Of a stretch of DNA of 64,000 nt, positions 39,652 to 48,198 are shown in pieces. Each line of letters begins with the position of its first letter. Within the stretch, counting starts at the first letter, position 1. The notes beneath the pieces were generated by a model, which was not told the DNA's origin, made no database searches, and saw nothing but the letters and a program-made list of their open reading frames with translations. Both the position numbers and the translations under genes were made by a program. The stretch is from an uncultured Acidimicrobiales bacterium (GTDB lineage: Bacteria; Actinomycetota; Acidimicrobiia; Acidimicrobiales; CATQHL01), in contig OY282384.1 in NCBI GenBank assembly GCA_958295925.1, positions 127,572 through 191,571 on the forward strand, read 5' to 3'.

Positions 39652-40392
39652 ATGACCACCCCCATGACAACCCCCACCACCACCACCGGTGAAATCATCC
39701 AAGCCCTGAACACGGACGCCCACTTCCTGAACGCCGTCCAGCGAGCCATCCTGCCCCCGGCCGACTACCACCACATGCAACTCCGCCTCATCGCCCTGGA
39801 AGCCGGCAACCAACGCCTGGACGCCAAAATCGACGCCAAAGTGGACGCCGCCACCCAAACGCTTAGACAGGAAATCCAGGACGCCACCGACACACTCCAA
39901 AAGTCCATCGACGACGCCGTCGCCAAAATCGGCGGCGAAATCTCCGCCCTCGCCGGCTCAAACTTCGAACGCTACGCCCAGGACGAAATCACCGACTCGC
40001 TACACCACCGCTTCGACCTGCGCTCCAACCACGCCTGCTCAATCCCCCAAACCAATAACTCCGAGTTACTCGAACTCCTCCTGCCCGCCGTCGAAGCCGA
40101 CCTGATCACCACTTCCCAGTCCCGCGACATCCGCCGCGCCGACATCGCCTACACCGGCCAGGATTCCCAAAAGCAAGCTCTTCAGGTTCTCCTGGAAATC
40201 TCCATCACCATCGAAGAAAAAGACATCCGCCGCGCCCAACGCCGCGCCGACTGGCTCGAACTCGCCACCGGCGTCCCTACCCGCCCCGCCGCCGCCGCCG
40301 GCCAGTTCATCTCCCCGGAAATCCAGCTACTGGCCGACCAATACAACGTCTACGTCGTCATGGTCGAAGTCATGGTCGAACCCGAAGACTGA
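39652..40392 (+). CDS. DUF3782-like protein, paralogue 7
   Basis: 246 aa, start preceded by GGAACAAAGCC. A short coiled coil (HMQLRLIALEAGNQRLDAKI) contains near-repeated DAKIDAKVDAA. GSNFERYAQDEITDSLHHRF begins the fold. LITTSQSRDIRRADIAYTGQ leads to QALQVLLEISITIEEKDIRR, AQRRADWLELATGVPTRPAA and LADQYNVYVVMVEV. E-I-S stands at the putative active site. One of the best-conserved copies. Confidence 0.65.
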   Translation: MTTPMTTPTTTTGEIIQALNTDAHFLNAVQRAILPPADYHHMQLRLIALEAGNQRLDAKIDAKVDAATQTLRQEIQDATDTLQKSIDDAVAKIGGEISALAGSNFERYAQDEITDSLHHRFDLRSNHACSIPQTNNSELLELLLPAVEADLITTSQSRDIRRADIAYTGQDSQKQALQVLLEISITIEEKDIRRAQRRADWLELATGVPTRPAAAAGQFISPEIQLLADQYNVYVVMVEVMVEPED

Positions 40393-40492
40393 CTCACTCA
40401 CAACCGAAACCCAAAACAGTATCACCCGGATCACCCGGAAAACCGACGGCTGCGTCCACCAGCGCCAGCGCCAGCCGAAAAGGCGGAACACG

Positions 40493-40903
40493 ATGGCCAC
40501 GCCCCAAAGAGACCCAGCACAAGAACCAAATTGCGATGAATCAACCTATAAATCAACCTATAAATCAACCTATGAATCAACCTATGAATCAACCTCTGCA
40601 TCAGCCAACCCCACAAGCCCCACCGGCCCGACACTCGACCAAGAGCTGCAACGTCAATTCACCGAATCCATCCGCCGCACAATACACGCCGCTTGCCAGC
40701 AAGCCCTGCAACAACTCCAAGAGGACATCAAGCAAGGAAGAAACGAAGACCCGGACCGCCTGCGACCCGCCGTCAACGCCACCAGCACCACCGTCTGGTA
40801 CCGCCCGTCCCAGCAATACTTAGCCCACGACCACACGGACGCCGACCTCAAGACTAACCCTCAAGACATCCCTAAACCCGAAGACGGCAGCACAGCCCTT
40901 TGA
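40493..40903 (+). CDS. Unknown protein with STYK/STYE repeats
   Basis: 136 aa, ATG after AGGCGGAACACG. The N-terminus carries ESTYKSTYKSTYESTYES from a 12-nt array, then a Ser/Pro/Thr linker and a helical part (LDQELQRQFTESIRRTIHAA, CQQALQQLQEDIKQGRNE). The C-terminus (TTVWYRPSQQYLAHDHT) looks folded. A +1 frame also stays open over the repeat but has less protein-like composition. Not recognised. Confidence 0.5.
   Translation: MATPQRDPAQEPNCDESTYKSTYKSTYESTYESTSASANPTSPTGPTLDQELQRQFTESIRRTIHAACQQALQQLQEDIKQGRNEDPDRLRPAVNATSTTVWYRPSQQYLAHDHTDADLKTNPQDIPKPEDGSTAL
40539..40598 (+). repeat. 12-nt in-frame tandem repeat (NQPI/STYK frames), five copies
   Basis: Five copies of AATCAACCTATA with substitutions accumulating toward the 3' end. 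Confidence 0.95.
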
Positions 40904-41023
40904 ACCAAACCGGCCCAGCCCCACAAGAATCACCCCCGGCCAGCTGAACAACGCCACTCCCCAGGCGGATTATTTCCTTCCCTGAAAGCCAGCAGATAGC
41001 ACCAACTCAGACCCCCGCACTGC

Positions 41024-41029
41024 TATAAT
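41024..41029 (+). promoter_or_regulatory. Candidate -10 box upstream of paralogue 8
   Basis: Perfect TATAAT, immediately followed 4 nt later by a 14-nt tandem repeat array, so the array would lie in the 5' untranslated region. Confidence 0.4.
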
Positions 41030-41033
41030 CGAA

Positions 41034-41117
41034 CAGCAAGAATCAACCAGCAAGAATCAACCAGCAAGAATCAACCAGCAAGAATCAACCAGCAAGAATC
41101 AACCAGCAAGAATCAAC
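41034..41117 (+). repeat. 14-nt intergenic tandem repeat, six copies
   Basis: Six perfect copies of CAGCAAGAATCAAC between a TATAAT box and a gene start. The unit is not a multiple of 3. Confidence 0.97.
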
Positions 41118-41158
41118 CAGGCAACACAGCCGCCACGGAGCAACAAAATGACCACAAC

Positions 41159-41857
41159 ATGACCACCACCCCGCGCCTGCCCTACGACTTCCACGAGGCC
41201 ATCCAACAAGACCGCAGCATCGCCTGCCAGATCTACGACTCCCTCCACGACGCCAAAGAAGCCGACAATCAGAACAAACAGCAGCTCTCCCGCCTGGACC
41301 GCCTGGAAGACCTGGCCGAGCGCCTGGAAAATCTGGCCGAGACCAACAACAAACAAATCCAGGCCAACGCCGACGCCATCGCCCAACTAACCAGCGAATA
41401 CAAAAACGCCGCCAACGACATGGGTAACGACATCAAGACAATCAAGGGCTGGTACGCCGAAAACCGCCTGCGCCAACAGCCCCACGTCATCCCCATCACC
41501 CTCGGCCTGAACTTCGTCCACCGCCTGGACAACCAGGAACTCACCGAAATGCTCCAAGCCCACTCCACCGGCATCTCCCTGGACAACCAGACCAGCTTCA
41601 AAATCGCCGACCTGATCACCGAGAACACCAACCCCCAGGGCGAGACCGTCTACGTCGCCATCGAAGTCTCCTTCTCCGCCGACCAGGAGGACGTCCGCCG
41701 CGCCGTCCGCAACGCCAACTTCCTGACCCGCTTCACCGGATGCCAGGCCATCCCCGTCATCGCCTCCGCACGCAACCACCCGTCCCTCCAACGCGACCTG
41801 GACTCCGGCCGAGTCCACTGGCACTCCATCCCCCAGCCCAGAATAACCATCAGTTAG
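41159..41857 (+). CDS. DUF3782-like coiled-coil protein, paralogue 8
   Basis: 232 aa. An ATG 6 nt downstream of a second ATG (ATGACCACAACATG) is used here; the 5' one is also in a different frame. Coiled coil at about residues 30-90 (QLSRLDRLEDLAERLENLAE, TNNKQIQANADAIAQLTSEY). The core is ETVYVAIEVSFSADQEDVRR, AVRNANFLTRFTGCQAIPVI, then a shortened last strand. E-V-S at the putative active site. It has no repeat array itself but has one in its leader. Last gene before the 2-kb boundary region. Confidence 0.6.
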   Translation: MTTTPRLPYDFHEAIQQDRSIACQIYDSLHDAKEADNQNKQQLSRLDRLEDLAERLENLAETNNKQIQANADAIAQLTSEYKNAANDMGNDIKTIKGWYAENRLRQQPHVIPITLGLNFVHRLDNQELTEMLQAHSTGISLDNQTSFKIADLITENTNPQGETVYVAIEVSFSADQEDVRRAVRNANFLTRFTGCQAIPVIASARNHPSLQRDLDSGRVHWHSIPQPRITIS

Positions 41858-41964
41858 CCCACCAGCGCACCAGCCTGGAAACGAAGCTCAGCAATCACAC
41901 CCCAGGCCCACGCCAGAGAGACAATCAGCCAGACAACGCCAGACACCCTGCCCCGCTAAGGCGC

Positions 41965-42033
41965 CCGGACAAACCACCGGACAAACCACAGGACAAACCA
42001 CAGGAACACAACAGGAACACAACAGGAACGCAA
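41965..42033 (+). repeat. Adjoining 12-nt and 11-nt tandem repeats
   Basis: Three copies of a 12-mer (CCGGACAAACCA or CAGGACAAACCA) pass straight into three copies of an 11-mer (CAGGAACACAA, the last changed by one base). Confidence 0.93.
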
Positions 42034-42040
42034 CCCCGCT

Positions 42041-42072
42041 AAGCCACCAGGGAAGCCACCAGGGAAGCCACC
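42041..42072 (+). repeat. 12-nt tandem repeat
   Basis: AAGCCACCAGGG twice, then a partial third copy. It is the last tandem array of this type in the window. Confidence 0.9.
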
Positions 42073-42158
42073 CACTCACGCCCCCAGGGCAAGATACCGC
42101 CCAAGGCCCCGGCAGTCACCCCCAGGGAAACAACCAGCGAAACAACAAACCCATCAGT

Positions 42159-42520
42159 CCACCCTCATTAACAGACCCAGTCCAACGAACAACCAGGAAA
42201 CATTCCATACACCAATCTATCATCAGCCCAGCCTCACTCCACGCCGCCGCCCCGCCCCGGCCCACCGACAAAGTCAACCCTCACTTAGCTACCCAGTCCC
42301 GCCTCCGGCCCAAGAATAATCAACCCTCTTTCACCGCCCCACTCCCTGGAACACCTGGAAAACATCCCAGCCTCATAACACCCCCGGCCAGCAGCCAACT
42401 CCACTAAAGAAGTACAGCCTAACTTTCCATCACACCACACGCCCCAGGCTCCGGAACATTCCACCCTCACTTCACAGCATTGTCCACCCTCACCCCGGGG
42501 CCACGGCGACCCTCACTAAC
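42159..42520 (+). repeat. Scattered CCACCCTCACT-like motifs
   Basis: About six copies of a loose (C/A)ACCCTCAYT motif (near 42161, 42275, 42322, 42461, 42485 and 42508) with uneven spacing of 23-140 nt. Could be iteron-like; could be chance in C-rich DNA. Confidence 0.3.
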
Positions 42521-43250
42521 CCCCGGACAAAACCGCCAGCCAGCGAAGTCGCCGCCAGCCCAACCTCCCGGCAACAACCCCCTCACAAAACTAACCCCCA
42601 GGCCAGCATCGTCGCCCCAGGCTTCACAACAAAACCGCTCCCCGGAGAGACAGCCCGCGGCCCTCCAACCAAGCCGCCCTGCCCCTGAATAATCACTCAA
42701 CGATCATTCAACAGAGACCCCCACTTCGCCCCCGGGCCGGGGCGCCATGCTCCCAGGAATCTCACCGGCCTCCAGCCACCCGAACAACAACAAAATAACC
42801 CCGTATTTTCCCGACCCCTAATGTCATCCGATCCTTCACTCATACCCCGGGTTCTCCCCCCCTCCCAGGGACACTTTCCTCCTGGCTTCCCCCCAGGGCC
42901 GCGACGGTTCTTCCGGTTCTTCCCCCGGGAGCCACCCTTCCCCCAGGGCTTCGATCCGAAGAGTCTTCCCTTTGAAGAAGGTCAGCGCTTCCCAGCTCTT
43001 CCACCCCCCGGTTCTGCCCGGAATTCACCAGCCGGTTCTGCCCGGTTTGGCGCCCGCCAACACGCCTTCAAGGCGGGTCCACGACGGAGTTGCGGAGCAG
43101 CCTCCCAGGTAGGAGACGGGGTGTCGGGGCGGCCCGACGTTTCTCAACCCCCAAAAACGTGGTTTCTCTACCTGAAAGTTAAGACAAGCCCCCTAATGTC
43201 CCCCCGGCCAGTTTTACCCTGTCAAAATAATGCCCGACAACCAGACAGGT

Positions 43251-43379
43251 ACACGCGCGCGTAAAGCCCCTCGGCACAGAAGCCAACCCCCGCAGAGATA
43301 CCAGGACACTACCCTGGAAGCCCCTTTTGGGCGGGCTTCCACCCCGCCAGCCCGCTACTACACGCGCGCGTAAAGCCCC
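43251..43379 (+). repeat. 20-bp perfect direct repeat, 109 bp apart
   Basis: ACACGCGCGCGTAAAGCCCC at 43251-43270 and again at 43360-43379. The CGCGCGCG core is palindromic. Between the copies is GGGCGGGCTTCC-type sequence that partly repeats GGCGGG/CCCGCC. Possible protein-binding or attachment-type sites. Confidence 0.8.
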
Positions 43380-43955
43380 CCTTTAGCCCCTGTTCACAGG
43401 GACAAAAACGCGGTGGCGTCGAGGGTCAGTTTGCCTAACTTCCGCTTTCCCGGGGCCCTGCTTATTTCCGTTCTTTCGGCCCGCCGGAGAGCCCGTTTCG
43501 GGGCAGAAGAAGGGGTGGAAACCCGGGGCGGCAGAGGCCGGAGAAGGGCGCCAGCAGGCACGATCAAACCGGGACGAAGAGGCCGCAGAGGGCGGGAGGA
43601 TTCCGGCCGGCCAGAGGCCCGGAAGAGGGGCGCCAACAGCCAAAAAAGCCGTGGTCAAAACAGGGGTGAAACATCCTCCGAGAGGAAGTCGGAAGTGAGC
43701 CTCCAAGGGCCTGGAAAAGCCTGCTGAGAGGGGCGGGAAACGCCCGCGATAAACAGCTCAGTCAGGGACTAAACGACCGCGGAGACACCCGGGAGGAGGG
43801 CCGACGAGGGGCAAGAAAAGGGAAAGCCAGAGGGCACGAAAACACCTCCAGGGGCCCGCCCGCGGAGAGAAAAAGAACGGCCAGTCGGCAGGAAAGAACA
43901 GCCCCGCCGAGCAGAGTAAAATCGTCTAACGAAGGGGACGAAGAGGAGGAGAAGA

Positions 43956-45320
43956 ATGTCCATCATGAGCCGGCTGCCCGGGCTGCCACTGCTCCTCATC
44001 GCCGGCGGGATCGCCTTCGGAATGACCATGCTGGTGGACATCATCCGAGTCGAAACAGCCGAAGATCTAACCCCGTCCCGCCCCCAGATCGCCCCGGCGA
44101 ACTGGGAGGAAAGGTACTATCCCTTCCGCCTCCACCCCCAGGAGGAACGCCGTCCCGGCAAGTGGACTGGGCTCCCCGAGGCAAGTTCCTCCCCGGAAAG
44201 AGTGGCCTCAGCCCCCCAGAATCGGCCGGTGACCGCCTTCGAAAACGGCTGGGCCGCCGCGCCGACGGAGCCAAGAAGCCCCGAGGAAGAACAAAGAATA
44301 AGGGAAGAACTCACCCGTTTCGCCCTGGAAATGGTCAACCAGACGCGGGCCGAAGCCGGCCTCCCCGGGGTAAAATTAGGCCACAACCCGGCAGCCCAGC
44401 AGCACGCGGAAGAGCTGACAACCGAAGGACACGGCGCTCACTGGAACCGCGCCGGCGAGAAACCGTACATGCGCTTCGCCTTCCACGCGCCGGAGTACAA
44501 CCCCGGGCATCCCTACAACGCGGAGAACGTCTCCAGCCCCGGCTTCGCCAGCCCCAGGCGGGAATACCAGCGACACGCCACGCTGGAAGAATTGAAGGAC
44601 ATCCTCCAGGACGCGCACAGCAGCCTGGAAGGAAGCCCGGGCCACCTGGAGAACTTGCTGAACCCCGCCTGGACCACGGTAAGCATCGGCGTCCACGCCA
44701 TCGGACAAGACCTGGCCTACGTCCAGCACTTCAACAGCGCAGAACTCATACCGCTACACGGCCCGAACTACGACCGAGACACAGCCACGCTGACCTTCAT
44801 AGCGACCACGCAAGAAGGAGACCAACCCCTGCCGTCGGCGGAAGACCTGCAGGGTTTCATTTACTACGACCCGCTACCGCAAAAGGCGACAGTGGGCCAG
44901 CTGGCCCGCACCTACTGCTACGACTTGGGCACACCCCAAGGGCTGATAATCGCTAATGAACTCAGGGCGACCACGGACTACAACGTCCCAGCGAAGTATT
45001 GCCCGAGGCCGAGAGACCAGGAAGGGCCAGCCCCCAGGACCCAGGCTGAGGCCGCAGCCATCTACGAAAACGCCAAGGCCGCCGCGAGAGCCACGCCATA
45101 CGAAGAAGAGAGAGTCCCCGCCCTCCACGCCAGCGTCTGGCGAGTAAAGGACAACCTATTGACGATAGAGGTCAACCTGAACGACCTACGCAGCGCCAAG
45201 GACGGCGAACAATTCACCCCAGTGTACGAGGGCATCTACACCCTGATAATCGCCTCCCCGGGCGACACGCCGGACAAGGACATGAAGATCTGGGCTCAAT
45301 TGCCGATCAGCTATAATTAA
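43956..45320 (+). CDS. Secreted or anchored CAP-domain (SCP/PR-1) protein
   Basis: 454 aa, start preceded by GAGGAGGAGAAGA. An N-terminal hydrophobic segment (LPGLPLLLIAGGIAFGMTML) acts as signal anchor. The CAP domain spans about residues 125-265: LEMVNQTRAEAGLPGVKLG, HNPAAQQHAEELTTEGHGAH, WNRAGEKPYMRFAFHAPEYN, AENVSS, and SLEGSPGHLENLLNPAWTTV ending IGVHA. The His and Glu of HAEEL/H-W and ENVS are the usual CAP cavity residues. The C-terminal 170 residues form a second folded part. CAP proteins of this kind are common in SAR202-type Chloroflexota. Extracytoplasmic; substrate unknown. Confidence 0.75.
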   Translation: MSIMSRLPGLPLLLIAGGIAFGMTMLVDIIRVETAEDLTPSRPQIAPANWEERYYPFRLHPQEERRPGKWTGLPEASSSPERVASAPQNRPVTAFENGWAAAPTEPRSPEEEQRIREELTRFALEMVNQTRAEAGLPGVKLGHNPAAQQHAEELTTEGHGAHWNRAGEKPYMRFAFHAPEYNPGHPYNAENVSSPGFASPRREYQRHATLEELKDILQDAHSSLEGSPGHLENLLNPAWTTVSIGVHAIGQDLAYVQHFNSAELIPLHGPNYDRDTATLTFIATTQEGDQPLPSAEDLQGFIYYDPLPQKATVGQLARTYCYDLGTPQGLIIANELRATTDYNVPAKYCPRPRDQEGPAPRTQAEAAAIYENAKAAARATPYEEERVPALHASVWRVKDNLLTIEVNLNDLRSAKDGEQFTPVYEGIYTLIIASPGDTPDKDMKIWAQLPISYN

Positions 45321-45458
45321 GTAGATACTGACCAGCATTAAAGAGACCAACCGCGCCACCGCAGGAACCCCGCCCACAGAACAGCAAGACTAAACAGAGA
45401 AAGTCTGCTAAACTAAACGCAAGCCCCACAAGCAACTACTAAGGAGACAGCACCAAGA

Positions 45459-45680
45459 ATGTCAATCTTCAGCAAGCTGTTCGGCAGCAAGGCACCCGCC
45501 ACCAGTGAAAGCGCCACCGCCGTCACCCTGACCCCCGAGGCCCCGCCCAAGCCGGAAGTCCAGGTAAGCGACGACCCAGCCCCCGTGGACAACACGCCGG
45601 ACACCCAGACCGGGAACAACGGCAACGGCGGAGACGACAACAGCCCCAGCACCGAGACCGCCAACGACCGGGACGAGTAA
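45459..45680 (+). CDS. Small acidic disordered protein
   Basis: 73 aa, start preceded by AAGGAGACAGCACCAAGA. MSIFSKLFGSKA is an amphipathic start; the rest is Thr/Pro/Asp/Asn-rich and probably unstructured (NNGNGGDDNSPSTE). Function unknown. Confidence 0.45.
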   Translation: MSIFSKLFGSKAPATSESATAVTLTPEAPPKPEVQVSDDPAPVDNTPDTQTGNNGNGGDDNSPSTETANDRDE

Positions 45681-45841
45681 CAACAGCACTACCGGAAGAC
45701 CGCCCAACGGAAGAGCCGGCCGCTGGCCGGCTCCGGACTCTACAAAGCGACACCCCAGCCGCCTGAAAACGCCGCCTGACCAGAGCGCATTAGAACCAAA
45801 TCCGGCTGCGCCGGAAGGAATCGCCCTATTCAGGGAATGCG

Positions 45842-47974
45842 ATGCAGAACGGCCGCCAACGACCTAAGCACGGTAATTTACTCCCCAAAGCCGAGCGCCC
45901 CGCAGCCGGAAAGGCCAAGCCCAAAACATGGGCCGCCGCCGGCTTGCTACTTTTCACCCTGTCAGCTGCCACTCTGACCAGCGCCGCCTGCGCTGAAGAG
46001 CCGCCGGCGCCGCTACCCGTCGTAATCGAACAGACCGCGACACCCGACCCCCGATACTACGACCTAGCGACCCAAGTAGTGGACGCCAGGAACGCCACCC
46101 GCGTTGCCCAGGAAATAGAAAGAGAGCTGGTCCACCAACTCCAGGTCAACGAAATCAACGAACAACTCCGCCGCATGGCGGACAGCCCGGCCCCGCCCCC
46201 GGAATGGCCGGCCCGAGCGGCGTTGCCCACCTACACCCCCAGCCCGACCTACACCCCGGAACCGGAAGGCTGGCCCCAGCCTACCTACACACCCAACCCC
46301 TTCCCCACGCCCAGACCCACCTACACGCCACGCCCGCCAGGCTACCGGCCCCGCAGCGAGGACGCCGCCCCGGGCACGCAGCTGCGCCACCCGCTGACCG
46401 GCTACGTCGCCGAGCTGACCAGAGAGGAATTGATCGAAACCTACCGCAGCGGCCAATTCCCTGCAGAGTTCGACCCGCAGACCAGCGCCAAGCCGGCCCG
46501 CATCCGCCTGCGGCCGGACCCCCACCGCCCCGCGCCGGAGACGCCACCCGCCGTCAGGGACCGAGAACAGGACGATAACTACATAGTAGGCATCCCCACC
46601 GCCACGCCGGAACCCATGCCGGTACCCGACCCGGACAACACCGAAGAAGTAGAACCCGAACCCCAGCTCCTCCCAGGCCGCATAGCGTACGCCGACCTGA
46701 CCGGGGTGGAAAGGCTGCACACCCTCCACCCCGGCACCGCCGACCAAATCGGCCGCCTGGAATGGGTCCAACAGGGCGTCGAACCCAAGGACGCCGACGC
46801 CGCCGAGGCCCTGATCTTCCTGGCTCTAGCCCAGTCCACCGGGCGGTACGAAGGCCGCCTATACAGCCTGATCAAGGACCGGGACTGGCTAACCACCAAC
46901 CAGCAACCGGAGGGCCGCAACCAGGTCATCCTGGGGCTGCACCAGCTGGGCTACAGCCTGGTCAGCCACCGCCGGGGCTACGGCTCCGCCGAAAGAGTGG
47001 CCGCCAGCCCCTTCCTGAAGGGAAACGCCCTGGACCCCTGGGACGCGCCGGCGGTCACCGCCCTGGCCAACCTGGAACAGCACTTCCCCAGCGCCTTCCG
47101 AGAGCTAATGGCCCACCCCCGGCTGAACCAGAACATCACCGACGAACTGGCCAAGCTGCTGCCTACGCTCTACAACACCGCCTACGCCGCGCAGAAACCC
47201 GGCGCGCACCCGCCGGTAACCAGAATCCTGGAAGACCGCAACCCGGTCCTGGTCCTGACCCGGGACATGGAACAATCCAAAGACGGCAACCCGGAGGACT
47301 GCAACACCTACTCCGAGCTCTGCTTGATTATCATAGTCAGCGGACCGACCCAGCCCGGCGAAGCCGCCCACGGCATGGAGCTAGCGGCCGAGGAGGCCGT
47401 GGAGAGCAGCGCCTTCCTCCGGAAGTGGCTGGCCCAGCCGCCGCTGCGCCGCAGCATCGTAATCCACTACAGCGACGAACCGACCGCCTCCGGCGAGGAG
47501 GTCTACAACAACGGACTCACCGTCAACCTGCGAATGGAAGAACTGCCCCAGTACCCCAGCGACGTAGAGAAGCGAAGGACGCTCACCAGAGCGTTGGCCC
47601 AACACTGGTGGGCCGACTCCGGCCCGGAATGGGTGGACGCCGGGATGGCCCGAGTCCTGGCCGAGTTCAACCAGCTGAACCAGACCAGAGCCAGGAGGCT
47701 GGTGCTGCACGCCCTGCCAGCCTGCGCGCTGCGCAGCCTGCAGGAACTCAGCGCCGCCGCCCCGGTCCACGGCGAAGACGACTTCGACTGCTACGCCACC
47801 CTGGGCGCCCGCTTCTTCCGGGAACTCCACGAGGACCGACCCGAAGAGCCGGAGATCTTCCAGAACCGATTGCGCCGGCTCTGGGAGAAAGCCAAGCAGG
47901 AGCCAATCAACCTGGACGACTTGAAAGACGCCTTCTATCCCGACCTGATCGACGCAGCCTACCGCGGAAGATAG
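45842..47974 (+). CDS. Large exported protein with Pro/Thr linker and degenerate metallopeptidase-like domain
   Basis: 710 aa. A basic N-terminus and hydrophobic stretch (WAAAGLLLFTLSAATLTSAA) with a Cys after it suggest a lipoprotein or secreted protein. A linker with repeated TYTP units lies at residues 125-180. The C-terminal domain has RTLTRALAQHWWADSGPEW, then VDAGMARVLAEF, spaced like the HExxH..(18-20)..E site of gluzincins, but HExxH is replaced by AQHWW. A second domain (residues about 280-520) is unrecognised. The Pro/Thr spacer style matches SAR202-type proteins. Possibly a pseudo-protease. Confidence 0.6.
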   Translation: MQNGRQRPKHGNLLPKAERPAAGKAKPKTWAAAGLLLFTLSAATLTSAACAEEPPAPLPVVIEQTATPDPRYYDLATQVVDARNATRVAQEIERELVHQLQVNEINEQLRRMADSPAPPPEWPARAALPTYTPSPTYTPEPEGWPQPTYTPNPFPTPRPTYTPRPPGYRPRSEDAAPGTQLRHPLTGYVAELTREELIETYRSGQFPAEFDPQTSAKPARIRLRPDPHRPAPETPPAVRDREQDDNYIVGIPTATPEPMPVPDPDNTEEVEPEPQLLPGRIAYADLTGVERLHTLHPGTADQIGRLEWVQQGVEPKDADAAEALIFLALAQSTGRYEGRLYSLIKDRDWLTTNQQPEGRNQVILGLHQLGYSLVSHRRGYGSAERVAASPFLKGNALDPWDAPAVTALANLEQHFPSAFRELMAHPRLNQNITDELAKLLPTLYNTAYAAQKPGAHPPVTRILEDRNPVLVLTRDMEQSKDGNPEDCNTYSELCLIIIVSGPTQPGEAAHGMELAAEEAVESSAFLRKWLAQPPLRRSIVIHYSDEPTASGEEVYNNGLTVNLRMEELPQYPSDVEKRRTLTRALAQHWWADSGPEWVDAGMARVLAEFNQLNQTRARRLVLHALPACALRSLQELSAAAPVHGEDDFDCYATLGARFFRELHEDRPEEPEIFQNRLRRLWEKAKQEPINLDDLKDAFYPDLIDAAYRGR

Positions 47975-48198
47975 AACCGCCAGCACCCAAGCCAACCCAG
48001 GGGAGAAAAACGAAGCTTTCCCTGTTTCAGGCATTTATCAGGCCCGGCCAAAGCGATGACCAGCGGCACGGCGGGAAAGGCAAGACCGCCCAACCAGTCA
48101 AGCAAAGATAAAAACTAAGGCCCCCTTATATAGAGGAAGCTAAACAGCTAGAAGCTCAAAACTAAACACGGCGATAGAGCAGAGCACAAGCTAGTGAA

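Larger units (their letters stand above)
41858..43955. other. Two-kilobase region without a convincing gene
   Basis: All frames here are Pro/Arg/Ser-rich and low in hydrophobic residues, as expected for non-coding GC-rich DNA. The left end has short tandem repeats; 42.16-42.52 kb has scattered ACCCTCA motifs; a 20-bp direct repeat is at 43251-43270 and 43360-43379; the last 500 nt are purine-rich on the + strand (GGGGCGAGGAGG-like). The tandem-repeat-rich part of the window ends here, so it may be an origin, terminus or junction. Confidence 0.45.

Noticed and set aside
2823-42072. Identification of the element as a Borg
   Set aside because: The repeat rule is similar, but Borgs are AT-rich and linked to Methanoperedens archaea. 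Nothing here is archaeal, so only an analogy is claimed.
42821-43264. 147-codon + frame in the boundary region
   Set aside because: Pro/Phe/Arg-rich, no ribosome site, and it overlaps the direct repeats; composition is non-coding.
48136-48151. GGAAGCTAAACAGCT sequence resembling the start-abutting hairpin
   Set aside because: It contains AGCTAAACAGCT but no start codon follows. Likely a chance match or a relic; not counted among the eight.
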